Positions 1-6,892 of a DNA stretch of 11,986 nt are shown piece by piece; position 1 is the stretch's first letter, and each line of letters starts with the position of its first letter. The notes below the pieces were generated by a model that worked only from the letters and a program-made list of their open reading frames with translations, did no database searches and had not been told where the DNA came from. The translations under genes were made by a program, and so were the position numbers. The DNA comes from Methanosarcina sp. UBA402 (GTDB lineage: Archaea > Halobacteriota > Methanosarcinia > Methanosarcinales > Methanosarcinaceae), in the NCBI GenBank assembly GCA_002509325.1, contig DADO01000041.1, positions 1 to 11,986 of the forward strand, given 5' to 3'.

Positions 1-84
1 TATGGACTTTAAAGGAACTGCTGACGTTCAGGTGTTTTAAAACATCACTTGGATAAAGATGGACCATCAATTCTTCTAAGGATT

Positions 85-117
85 CTTATTTCTGTTTTTT
101 ATGTTTTTTAAAAACGT
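85..117. terminator. T-rich tract with A/T inverted repeat after aglB
   Basis: The stretch contains two T6 runs and the palindrome-like GTTTTTTAAAAAC at 103-115, starting about 17 bases beyond the aglB stop. On the minus strand the T run is only five bases, so it is weak as an aglB terminator. On the plus strand it reads as a T-rich archaeal terminator for any transcript entering from the left. The rest of 1-131 shows no gene. Confidence 0.3.
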
Positions 118-131
118 GGTTCGCAAAATGC

Positions 132-2618
132 TCAATTTGTTTCCAGATTTTTCACCTCTACCCTGTTACTGTTCAGGATGTCATTTTCCGTCACCTGGAT
201 TCCTGAGGCTATTGCATTTTTTCCTGCATTCAGGGAATAAGCTGATAGAGCATTGATTCCGCCTGCTGTATTTTCGGTCGAGTAAGGTACAGTTATTTCA
301 AATAAACCATTTTTATCTGATACTACTTTATTCTGATATGTGAATTTTCGGCCTGTGTTTGAGCTGAGCTCCAGGGTAGCAGTAATGCTTTGTCCTGGCT
401 CTGCAGTGCCTGAAAACCTGGCTCCGGGGACGAATTCGAATATTTTTACGTCATTTTTCTTGTTATTATTTTTCTCAGGGACTGTACTTTCATGGACAAG
501 CCTCAGGTTTCCAAGATTTGTTCCGTCAAGTTCATGAAGTTTATATATTTCAGTATCCGTGAACTCCTTTTTAGGAGTGGCAACGATCTCAAGGCCATTT
601 ATTCCACTAACGGTTTCGACCGTGAAATATTTCTCTATATCCTCGCCTGCAAGCTCAGCAATAGCCCCAAACTTGCCACTTGCCATCAGTTTGTCGGTTA
701 TTACATACTTTACATTGAGTTTTTCCATAATTGCTTTTGCTTCATCCTCGGAGTCCGTTGTAAAGAAATGTGCAGAATCCTGTATACCGGTCTGGAAATT
801 ATTTGAAACTACAGGCCTCTTAGCCAGATAAACGATCCAGTTTCCATAGTCCCACCAGCTCAAAACCCCATATTCGGGAGCCTTGGAAGGTTCAAGGTAA
901 TACGATGTTTCAGGGCTCGAAGCTTCAAGCCAGGCCAGAGAGTCACTCCATTCAGGATCAATCGTGCGCCCCTCTTTAGCAAAAGCAAATCCAGCCCAAA
1001 TACAGGGTATAAATACAAGCCCTATAAGTGCCACAGAGGAAGCGATTTTGAAGTAATCAGGTTTTGAGTCCTTTTTCGAGCTTGGCGGGTTATTCGCTTT
1101 CGCTTTTGATTTTCTTTTTGATTTTGTTTCTTTTACAGCCTGAGGCGCAGGCATTGCTTTTTTCCCGGTTATAGGTCCGGCTATAGGTCCGAATTTAACC
1201 AGTTTCTTTACTTCAGTCTCAAAATTAAGGGACTCAAGCAGGACCCAGAGGAAATAAGCGGTAAGGATTGAGACGTTTACTGCGAATAAATATGAGAAAC
1301 GCCTCTGGGAAAACGCTAAATATGCAAAAAAGATTGACCATAAGAGGAAAAACACTCCTTCAGGCTTTGACTTTTCTCCTTTCCACTGAAGAACGAGCAG
1401 GAAAAACCCTCCCAGAGCGGCAGGGAGACAAAGCCCTAGACTTCCCAGTGCTGGCGCAAAGGTAAGATTTCCCTGTGCGGTTAAAAACAGAGGCAGGGCT
1501 TCGACAATCGTGCCTATGTATTCACCTTTTCCGAGGAAGAACCTTATTCCTTCAATTACGAAAGCATAGGATTCAGCGGAAAAAGTCCTGAGGGACAGAA
1601 GCCCTGCCCCAGAAACAAGTATTAAGATAGCTGGATAGGATTTCCAGTCAAGGTTTTTCTTTGAGATATATGAGGAAATACCCCAGAGAATTAAGGTCCC
1701 GGCTAGCAGGCTGAACACATAAAAGACCTGAAACCATGAAAGGTACATTGCACTCATTTCCAGGCCAGGACGTATAGACCCGGCTGACAGGGGAACGGTA
1801 AAGAGAAGGGTTGCAAGGAGGCTCGTAACAGTACAAATAAGTATGTAGTCGGAGTTTTTCCCGGCTTTAAGGTCGATTGTAGACTGTATGAATGCATAAA
1901 GAACAATAAAGCTTACAAGAGCCGGAGCTCCTATCCATGTAAAAATTAGAAGTGCGAAGAAAACCCCGGAGGCTCCAGCAAAAGCTAGCGATTTTATAAG
2001 TTTCTTTTCGGAAGAAAGGTTTCTAAGAGAGGTCAGGGAAAGTGATCCTTCCCTTGCCCATTTTAAGGCAAGTATAAAGAATGCATAGGCTGAGGTCGAG
2101 AGGAGGGTTTCTGCTACGTGATGGTCAACTGCTCCAAACCTGGATATATATACATGCGCTGGCAGCACTGCAAAAATGAAAGCTCCAAGGAGTGCGGTTT
2201 TTCTGTCAAATATTGAGGCAGCTGCAACATACAACGGAATTAATGTCAGAACCCCCAGAAGTACTGGCAGCAAGGCTCCTGCAAATTCGATGGTATGCAG
2301 ACTTGGCTGTCCTCCTCCAAGGATTTTTGCAAGCAGCCCACCTAATAGATCAAAAAGAGGCGGCCACCCGATTTCAAAACCTTGTGGATAATTAATGTAA
2401 GAATCAAAATTAAGGTAATGGGGGAAATTGGAAGCTGTATAAATAATGCGCCGCATATGGTAGAAATCATCATATCCACTGAAGGTTATGCTTCCATTTG
2501 CAGTAACCGAGGCATATGACAGCATGCGCATGAGAAAAGAAACTACTACAACTGTGATCAGAGTAATAATACTGAATTTTAAATTATGATCGGGTCGTTT
2601 TGCCACTGGACATCCCAT
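132..2618 (-). CDS. aglB: Oligosaccharyltransferase AglB (Stt3 family)
   Basis: Membrane enzyme that transfers a lipid-linked oligosaccharide to asparagine in N-x-S/T sequons on the outer face of the archaeal membrane. The protein is 828 residues from the ATG at 2618 and shows the expected Stt3/AglB order. The first acidic motif is GYDD (48-51), after the first membrane segment. The second acidic site is VDHH (about 164-167). The external-loop TIxE motif is TIVE (370-373). The hallmark WWDYG is at 588-592, and a DxxMxxxK motif (D642, M645, K649) matches one archaeal form of the DK motif. About a dozen hydrophobic segments precede residue 548, followed by a soluble C-terminal domain that ends in a beta-rich part (about 733-828). 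A lysine/serine/proline-rich linker (485-522) precedes the last membrane segment. Start choice: an in-frame TTG at 2639 adds 7 residues but lacks a ribosome site at useful distance. The ATG at 2618 lies about 30 bases from a TATA-like sequence. The gene is transcribed away from the glycan cluster. The family call is firm; the start is uncertain. Confidence 0.95.
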   Translation of the reverse strand: MGCPVAKRPDHNLKFSIITLITVVVVSFLMRMLSYASVTANGSITFSGYDDFYHMRRIIYTASNFPHYLNFDSYINYPQGFEIGWPPLFDLLGGLLAKILGGGQPSLHTIEFAGALLPVLLGVLTLIPLYVAAASIFDRKTALLGAFIFAVLPAHVYISRFGAVDHHVAETLLSTSAYAFFILALKWAREGSLSLTSLRNLSSEKKLIKSLAFAGASGVFFALLIFTWIGAPALVSFIVLYAFIQSTIDLKAGKNSDYILICTVTSLLATLLFTVPLSAGSIRPGLEMSAMYLSWFQVFYVFSLLAGTLILWGISSYISKKNLDWKSYPAILILVSGAGLLSLRTFSAESYAFVIEGIRFFLGKGEYIGTIVEALPLFLTAQGNLTFAPALGSLGLCLPAALGGFFLLVLQWKGEKSKPEGVFFLLWSIFFAYLAFSQRRFSYLFAVNVSILTAYFLWVLLESLNFETEVKKLVKFGPIAGPITGKKAMPAPQAVKETKSKRKSKAKANNPPSSKKDSKPDYFKIASSVALIGLVFIPCIWAGFAFAKEGRTIDPEWSDSLAWLEASSPETSYYLEPSKAPEYGVLSWWDYGNWIVYLAKRPVVSNNFQTGIQDSAHFFTTDSEDEAKAIMEKLNVKYVITDKLMASGKFGAIAELAGEDIEKYFTVETVSGINGLEIVATPKKEFTDTEIYKLHELDGTNLGNLRLVHESTVPEKNNNKKNDVKIFEFVPGARFSGTAEPGQSITATLELSSNTGRKFTYQNKVVSDKNGLFEITVPYSTENTAGGINALSAYSLNAGKNAIASGIQVTENDILNSNRVEVKNLETN

Positions 2619-2643
2619 GCCTTTGTTCGTTATAACCAACTCT

Positions 2644-2654
2644 CTTATATTTTA
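2644..2654 (-). promoter_or_regulatory. Candidate TATA box for aglB
   Basis: On the minus strand this reads TAAAATATAAG, an AT-rich element like the archaeal TATA box. Its centre (about 2649) is about 31 bases upstream of the ATG at 2618, so transcription would start near 2622 and give an almost leaderless mRNA. A second candidate, AAAGTATAAGAAC on the minus strand near 2846-2858, would give a leader of about 200 bases. Both are pattern matches only. Confidence 0.35.
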
Positions 2655-2710
2655 GTTGTTCGCTTTTATTGTTATTCTTAGGTGAAGTAATTTTTGATAG
2701 TACTCAAATT

Positions 2711-2778
2711 AATGAGCTGATCCCAATAATGAGCTGATCCCAATAATGAGCTGATCCCAATAATGAGCTGATCCCAAA
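2711..2778. repeat. Tandem array, 17-bp unit x4
   Basis: Four head-to-tail copies of AATGAGCTGATCCCAAT occupy 2711-2727, 2728-2744, 2745-2761 and 2762-2778. The first three are identical and the fourth differs only at its last base. The array is bracketed by a 9-base direct repeat ACTCAAATT (2702-2710 and 2779-2787). A shortened likeness, AATGAGCT joined to CAAT, occurs at 2893-2904 and may be a decayed copy. The unit is not a multiple of three and the array is not coding. Confidence 0.95.
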
Positions 2779-2823
2779 ACTCAAATTGTTGTCTGAACCA
2801 CGTATTCCGAATGACCAGTTGAG

Positions 2824-2839
2824 TTTCTGAGCTTAGAAA
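2824..2839. repeat. 16-bp near-palindrome
   Basis: TTTCTGAGCTTAGAAA is self-complementary except for one G/T pair of positions. It could be a binding site for a dimeric regulator or a small RNA hairpin (5-base stem, 6-base loop) in the divergent gap. No known operator is recognised. Confidence 0.3.
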
Positions 2840-2977
2840 AGAGTTCTTATACTTTATTAGTTTAGATTAAAATCCTTTTGGACTATTTTTGGAATGAGCT
2901 CAATGTAATAATTTTTAAGGTTTTATGACCCATATGACAAGATGAGTACTTCAGATCTGTAATCTCATTTGGTAAGT

Positions 2978-2988
2978 ATTATATATAC
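2978..2988 (+). promoter_or_regulatory. Candidate TATA box for the plus-strand cluster
   Basis: The sequence ATTATATATAC is a good match in composition to an archaeal TATA box. It would place a transcript start near 3010, giving a leader of roughly 375 bases that includes the 24-bp tandem array. Further TATA-like candidates lie at about 3016-3030 and 3244-3254 (CTTATTTAAAA). Which one is used cannot be told from sequence. Confidence 0.3.
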
Positions 2989-3068
2989 CTCTCTTAATGT
3001 TGATATGTATTTTTCAATATACTTATATCCTTTGAGTTTAATGAATCGTTGAAATCAAAGAACGGCTT

Positions 3069-3140
3069 GTTACTATTGATGAAGTCTGCTACGTTACTAT
3101 TGATGAAGTCTGCTACGTTACTATTGATGAAGTCTGCTAC
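3069..3140. repeat. Tandem array, 24-bp unit x3
   Basis: Three identical copies lie at 3069-3092, 3093-3116 and 3117-3140; each begins GTTACTATTGATG and ends TCTGCTAC. They are followed by a partial copy (ACTATTGAT at 3139-3147) and a diverged one at about 3221-3242 (core AGAAGCTCTGATAG). Because 24 is a multiple of three, the array keeps frames open and produces an artificial repetitive reading frame. Its unit is unrelated to that of the 17-bp array 300 bases away. Confidence 0.93.
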
Positions 3141-3348
3141 TATTGATAAAAGCATGATGCTACCAATAAATGATCTTATGTTATTTATTGAAATCTCATA
3201 CTACTTATTAAAACCTGGTATCACTAATAGAAGCTCTGATAGTACTTATTTAAAAGTTTGGTTTGGAATTCCGCATATTAGAAATACCAAATAGATATTC
3301 TTTCAAACTGCCTGGAAACATATCCTGGTTTAGTTTTTCAGCGGCCTC

Positions 3349-3362
3349 TTAAACTTGTTTAA
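3349..3362. repeat. Palindrome upstream of first glycosyltransferase
   Basis: TTAAAC-TT-GTTTAA is a perfect inverted repeat with a 2-base spacer, ending 24 bases before the ATG at 3387. It overlaps a second palindrome, GTTTAAAC (3357-3364). It may be an operator or a structure in the leader, but AT-rich palindromes of this length can occur by chance. Confidence 0.3.
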
Positions 3363-3386
3363 ACTATTGAAATAAGTGGGAAACGG

Positions 3387-4469
3387 ATGAAAATAGCCAT
3401 ATTTCATGATTATTTCGGAGCCATTGGTGGCGGAGAAAAGCTTGTGCTTATGCTCGCAAATTACTTCAATGCCGATGTTATCACTACTGATTTAAACATG
3501 GAATCTGTAAAAAAGATGGGGTACTCTAATATTCACATAATCAGTCTGGGAAATACTCCAAAAGTACCTCCTCTAAAACAGATTTTCGCGTCTTTTAAAT
3601 TTGCAGCCTGTGATTTTTCAAAGGAATATGATTTCTTCATTTTTTCTGGCAACTGGGCACATTTTGCGGCAAAGAAACATAAGCCCAATCTGTACTACTG
3701 TCATACTCCCACACGGGCTTTCTATGACCTTTATGATACCTTTATCAGTAGGCAACCTTTCTTGATTTCGATCTTCTTCCGGATCTGGGTCAGGCTTCAC
3801 AGGCCAGTTTCCGAGTATTACCTTTCCCATGTCTGTAAAATTGCAACTAACTCAAAGAATACATTAAAAAGAATAAAAAAATACTTCAACAGGGACGCTC
3901 AGGTTATCTATCCTCCAGTGGATACTTCAAGGTTTACATGCAAGGAATATGGAGATTTCTGGCTCTCAGTAAACCGCCTTTACCCTGAAAAGAGGGTAGA
4001 AATCCAGATTGAGGCATTCAAGAAAATGCCCGAGGAAAAACTTGTAATTATAGGGGGATATTCAAAAGGAGACCACGCAAAAAGTTACGCAGAGAATATA
4101 ATTGACAATTTACCGGAAAACGTAAAGATCCTTGGGGAAGTTTCTGAGGCGGAATTACTTGACCTTTATTCCCGTTGTAGAGGTTTTATCTGCACTGCCA
4201 TGGATGAAGACTTCGGCATGACGCCTGTGGAAGCTATGGCAAGTGGAAAACCTGTAGTAGCTGTAAATGAAGGCGGGTTTAAGGAAACGGTAATTGATGG
4301 GAAAACAGGTATGCTAGTTAATGCCGACTGCCAGGGTATAATTGAAGCTGTAAAGTTTATATCAAAAAGCCCGTCAGGTTATGGAGATGAATGCTTCAAG
4401 CGAGCAGCTATGTTTGACATCTCTATTTTTGAAAGATCCATGAAGGAAAGTATTATCTACGAAAATTAG
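3387..4469 (+). CDS. GT4-type glycosyltransferase
   Basis: Predicted cytoplasmic retaining glycosyltransferase of the GT-B fold (360 residues), expected to move a sugar from a nucleotide donor to a growing lipid-linked glycan. The N-terminal Rossmann half opens with MKIAIFHDYF and a glycine-rich loop GGGEK (14-18). The C-terminal donor-binding half begins near residue 190 (LSVNRLYPEKR). It carries the GT4 E-x7-E pair at E274 and E282 (in DEDFGMTPVEAM), followed by ASGKPVVAV. There is no signal peptide. The general character is like mannosyltransferases of O-antigen loci (WbaZ/WbpZ type), but donor and linkage cannot be read from sequence. The start is ATG with only a weak upstream GTGGGA. It is the first gene of the plus-strand block with the ABC exporter 90 bases downstream, which fits a role in making the exported glycan. 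Confidence 0.9.
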   Translation: MKIAIFHDYFGAIGGGEKLVLMLANYFNADVITTDLNMESVKKMGYSNIHIISLGNTPKVPPLKQIFASFKFAACDFSKEYDFFIFSGNWAHFAAKKHKPNLYYCHTPTRAFYDLYDTFISRQPFLISIFFRIWVRLHRPVSEYYLSHVCKIATNSKNTLKRIKKYFNRDAQVIYPPVDTSRFTCKEYGDFWLSVNRLYPEKRVEIQIEAFKKMPEEKLVIIGGYSKGDHAKSYAENIIDNLPENVKILGEVSEAELLDLYSRCRGFICTAMDEDFGMTPVEAMASGKPVVAVNEGGFKETVIDGKTGMLVNADCQGIIEAVKFISKSPSGYGDECFKRAAMFDISIFERSMKESIIYEN

Positions 4470-4472
4470 TTT

Positions 4473-4491
4473 TATGAAGGTGATCTTCATA
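4473..4491 (+). terminator. Stem-loop directly after the glycosyltransferase
   Basis: TATGAAG (4473-4479) and CTTCATA (4485-4491) form a perfect 7-base stem with the loop GTGAT, 3 bases after the TAG stop. A T-rich stretch lies further on (about 4520-4532). It could protect or process the mRNA end or attenuate transcription into the exporter genes. Archaeal termination usually depends on T runs rather than hairpins, so calling it a terminator is tentative. Confidence 0.4.
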
Positions 4492-4547
4492 CCTTTGGGC
4501 TCTTATTGAATAAATTATGATTTTCTTTATCTTGGAGAGTAATAACA

Positions 4548-4553
4548 GGAGAT
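4548..4553 (+). promoter_or_regulatory. Ribosome binding site deciding the TTG start of the permease
   Basis: GGAGAT lies 6 bases before the TTG at 4560. Its complementarity to the archaeal 16S rRNA end and good spacing support TTG as the true start; the next in-frame ATG would cut into the membrane domain. Confidence 0.7.
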
Positions 4554-4559
4554 ACTAAT

Positions 4560-5327
4560 TTGAATCTAAACTTAATTCTCGAATTAGCAAAAAGAGATAT
4601 TACTGAAAAATATTCTGGATCTACTCTGGGAGTTTTGTGGAACTTCATCTATCCACTTGTGGATATTTTCATCTTTACGGTCATATTTTCCAACCTTATG
4701 GGGTCCCGTTTGCCCGGATCATCGTCAGTTTATAGTTATGGGTTCTATCTCACTTCTGGTGTAATTACATGGAATGCTTTTTCTAATACTGTTTCAAGAA
4801 CAGCTACTGTTTTTCTGGATAAAAAACATATAATCTCCAAAGTGAAGGTCAATCTTTCTTCATTTCCCCTCTATATTGCGATCTCCGAGAGCATTACTTT
4901 TGTAGTTACAATGTTGGTGTTCTTGTTTTTACTTTCAATTAGCGGGTACGGAGTAGAACCTTTAATCTTATTTGTTCCATTAGTATATCTGGTACAGCAG
5001 ATGTTTGCCTATTCTCTGGGATTCTTTATCGGAATATTTGTTGTTTTCATAAGGGACTTAAAGGAAATTATAAGAATCACACTCCAGTTCTGGTTCTGGT
5101 TCACCCCAATTGTATATGTCTATGATATACTTCCGGACTTTGTGAAGGAGCTTATGATTTACAACCCTGCATTCGCATTTATCGATGCCTATCATAATAT
5201 CTTTATATATAAACAGACTCCGAATTTAGAGTCTATTCTCTGTCTTTCTTTGTTGAGCTTTGCAATCCTACTATTCGCAGGAATAGTTTTCAAAAAACTT
5301 GAAAAGGATGTCCGGGACTTTATTTAA
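4560..5327 (+). CDS. wzm: Polysaccharide ABC exporter, permease (Wzm type)
   Basis: Integral membrane subunit of an ABC-2-type exporter that moves completed lipid-linked polysaccharide across the cytoplasmic membrane. The protein has 255 residues, normal for Wzm/TagG permeases. The N-terminal amphipathic part with RDITEKYSGSTLG (12-24) is the typical family opening. About six hydrophobic segments follow, at roughly 24-46, 58-78, 103-128, 134-163, 172-192 and 227-245. FIRDLKEI (163-170) and WFWFTPIVY (178-186) are family signatures, and a conserved NPAF is at 202-205. The start is TTG, chosen because of GGAGAT six bases upstream. The ATPase gene begins 6 bases after the stop, so the two are surely co-expressed. 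Lipid A and lipoteichoic precursor exporters share this family; the glycosyltransferase neighbours point to a surface glycan substrate. Confidence 0.93.
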   Translation: MNLNLILELAKRDITEKYSGSTLGVLWNFIYPLVDIFIFTVIFSNLMGSRLPGSSSVYSYGFYLTSGVITWNAFSNTVSRTATVFLDKKHIISKVKVNLSSFPLYIAISESITFVVTMLVFLFLLSISGYGVEPLILFVPLVYLVQQMFAYSLGFFIGIFVVFIRDLKEIIRITLQFWFWFTPIVYVYDILPDFVKELMIYNPAFAFIDAYHNIFIYKQTPNLESILCLSLLSFAILLFAGIVFKKLEKDVRDFI

Positions 5328-5333
5328 AATGTA

Positions 5334-6584
5334 GTGAGTTGTGAACTAAAAATGATGCGAGTGACAGGCGTTTCAAAAAAGTTTAAGTCATATCATTCCC
5401 CGGCTGACAGGCTGAAGGAAATTATTTTCCGGAAGAAATACCACCGTGAAATCGTCGCACTGGATAATATCTCTTTTGAAGTAGGTGACGGCGAGACTCT
5501 TGGGATTGTCGGACAAAATGGTGCAGGTAAATCTACAATATTAAAAATCCTTTCCGGCATTCTGCTTCCAGATACGGGCTCAATAGAAATTGATGGAAAG
5601 ATTACCGGAATACTGGAACTCGGGACAGGTTTTAATCCTGAACTTACAGGTCTCGAGAATATTTATATGAATGGTACTTTCCTCGGGATGACCAGAGCAG
5701 AGATAGATCAAAGAAAATCTGAGATAATGGATTTTGCTGAACTGGGCGATTTTATTTACGAGCCCATTAAAACTTACTCCTCAGGTATGTTGATGAGACT
5801 TGCCTTTTCAATTGCAATACACGCAGAGCCCAAATGTTTCCTTGTCGATGAAGCTCTTTCTGTAGGTGACGCTTATTTTCAGCAGAAGTGTATGAGGAAA
5901 ATTATTGAGTTTAAAAACAGTGGCGGCGCAATTATCTTTATTTCCCATGATTTGAATGCGGTAAAGACATTATGTGATTCAGCAATACTGCTGGATAAAG
6001 GTAAAATTCTTGATTATGGTGATCCGAGGACTATTGTTGATTTTTATTATGGGATGGTATTACAGAAATCACACATGGGAGATGCTGAGGTAGAGGTCAA
6101 GAAAGTTTGTCTTAAAGATAAAGGTGAAGCATCAAACACCTCAACAGGTGAGGTTAAACTGGTATCTTTCAATATTTTGAATGAAGAAAATGAGCAGATA
6201 TCTTATATTGAGAGTGAACAGACTGTTAGATTTGTTTATGAGATCGAAAGCTTAAAAGATTTAACTGAACCTCACTTTGGGTTCCATGTGAGAAACAGTC
6301 TGGGAGTATCGGTATTTGAGACAAATACCTACTGTATGGGAATACAGAATCCTCCTTTAAAGAAAGGACAGACTGTTAAAGTTACTTATGAAATGAAAAT
6401 GCCCTTATCTGCTGGAAATTATTCCCTGTCAGTAGGAGTAGCAAACAAAGGTTATGATAGAGGATCTTTTGAAGAATACTTATTAATGGCTCATGATGTT
6501 GATATCCTCAGTGTTGTCTCCAATGATGATGCAATTACTTATTCGGGAGTTTTTAATATGGATCCTCAGGTATCAGTGGAATGA
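5334..6584 (+). CDS. wzt: Polysaccharide ABC exporter, ATPase with C-terminal Wzt domain
   Basis: Cytoplasmic ATP-hydrolysing subunit that powers the permease encoded just upstream. Residues about 7-240 are a complete ABC domain: Walker A GQNGAGKST (60-68), signature YSSGM (148-152), Walker B CFLVDEA (168-174, catalytic E173) and the H-loop histidine H205 in FISHD. The stretch HREIVALDNISFEV (37-50) is typical of the Wzt/TagH subfamily. A linker (about 245-272) leads to a beta-rich C-terminal domain (about 273-413) like the Wzt C-terminal domain, which in E. coli O9a recognises the capped non-reducing end of the O-polysaccharide. ATPases lacking this extension do not need a cap, so its presence predicts a terminal modification, and the methyltransferase gene downstream would supply one. 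The GTG start lacks a clear ribosome site. ATG codons at 5352 and 5355 are alternatives and fit the usual start of the ABC domain. Confidence 0.93.
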   Translation: MSCELKMMRVTGVSKKFKSYHSPADRLKEIIFRKKYHREIVALDNISFEVGDGETLGIVGQNGAGKSTILKILSGILLPDTGSIEIDGKITGILELGTGFNPELTGLENIYMNGTFLGMTRAEIDQRKSEIMDFAELGDFIYEPIKTYSSGMLMRLAFSIAIHAEPKCFLVDEALSVGDAYFQQKCMRKIIEFKNSGGAIIFISHDLNAVKTLCDSAILLDKGKILDYGDPRTIVDFYYGMVLQKSHMGDAEVEVKKVCLKDKGEASNTSTGEVKLVSFNILNEENEQISYIESEQTVRFVYEIESLKDLTEPHFGFHVRNSLGVSVFETNTYCMGIQNPPLKKGQTVKVTYEMKMPLSAGNYSLSVGVANKGYDRGSFEEYLLMAHDVDILSVVSNDDAITYSGVFNMDPQVSVE

Positions 6585-6665
6585 ATTATCAGTTCTTATT
6601 TTAAAAAGTCTCATTGGTTCCTATTCTTAAACACATGTACCAAATTCATTATCCCGTTTTAAGTT

Positions 6666-6757
6666 ATTTCATTGCTCCCAGAAAATAGATTTTATTGCTC
6701 CTGGAAAATAGATTTCATTGCTCCCAGAAAATAGATTTCATTGCTCCTGGAGAAGAT
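6666..6757. repeat. Tandem array, 23-bp unit x4, alternating variants
   Basis: Units occupy 6666-6688, 6689-6711, 6712-6734 and 6735-6757. Each begins ATTT(C/T)ATTGCTCC. Units 1 and 3 are identical and continue CAGAAAATAG. Units 2 and 4 carry TGG in place of CAG. The last unit decays at its end. The ABAB order suggests that a 46-bp pair was duplicated. The CCAG and CTGG of neighbouring units are complementary and could pair in RNA. Confidence 0.92.
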
Positions 6758-6819
6758 TAAAAAACATCAGCTACAACTTTATCTGGCGCAGGAAGGGTGT
6801 TTTTGGTTTAAGGAAATTA

Positions 6820-6844
6820 CTAATAAAGTACCTTTTAATATTAG
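6820..6844 (+). promoter_or_regulatory. TATA-like sequence within an inverted repeat
   Basis: TTTTAATATT (6833-6842) resembles a TATA element and lies about 50 bases before the GTG start at 6893. The same stretch forms an imperfect hairpin: CTAATA (6820-6825) pairs with TATTAG (6839-6844), with an inner AAG/CTT pairing. Promoter is the favoured reading, and the symmetry may be incidental. Confidence 0.3.
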
Positions 6845-6880
6845 CACAGAAGAATAGGTGAACCCGGATAAGAGCAGATA

Positions 6881-6885
6881 GAGGT
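6881..6885 (+). promoter_or_regulatory. Ribosome binding site deciding the GTG start
   Basis: GAGGT lies 7 bases before the GTG at 6893. It fixes this GTG as the start of the methyltransferase and keeps its conserved N-terminal segment in the protein. Confidence 0.7.
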
Positions 6886-6892
6886 ATCAAAA

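Larger units (their letters stand above)
2640..3386. other. Divergent intergenic region, no supported gene
   Basis: About 750 bases separate aglB from the first plus-strand glycosyltransferase. The region is AT-rich and holds two separate short tandem arrays (2711-2778 and 3069-3140), a 16-base near-palindrome (2824-2839), TATA-like sequences (about 2978-2988 and 3016-3030) and a palindrome close to the downstream start (3349-3362). The only longer open frame (3049-3294) is created by the second repeat array. It has a TTG start without a ribosome site and is not credible as a gene. The region most likely carries divergent promoters and leaders. Confidence 0.7.
6585..6892. other. Intergenic region with repeats and a possible promoter
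   Basis: This 308-base gap splits the plus-strand genes. It holds the 23-bp tandem array (6666-6757), an imperfect inverted repeat (6820-6844) overlapping a TATA-like sequence, and the ribosome site of the next gene. No open frame with a plausible start is seen. The gap suggests that the methyltransferase and following glycosyltransferases can be transcribed separately from the exporter genes. Confidence 0.65.

Noticed and set aside
1268..1465. Open frames on the strand opposite aglB
   Set aside because: They overlap a well-supported gene, have no ribosome sites and no recognisable domains.
2711..2778. Possible CRISPR array
   Set aside because: The units are directly adjacent without spacers, only 17 bases long, and no cas gene is present.
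3049..3294. 81-residue open frame with repeated LLLMKSAT units
   Set aside because: The frame exists because the 24-bp tandem unit is a multiple of three. It has a TTG start with no ribosome site, and the rest of the product is unremarkable.
6666..6757. Possible CRISPR or transposon end
   Set aside because: There are no spacers, no transposase frame and no paired terminal inverted repeats; it is a simple tandem array.
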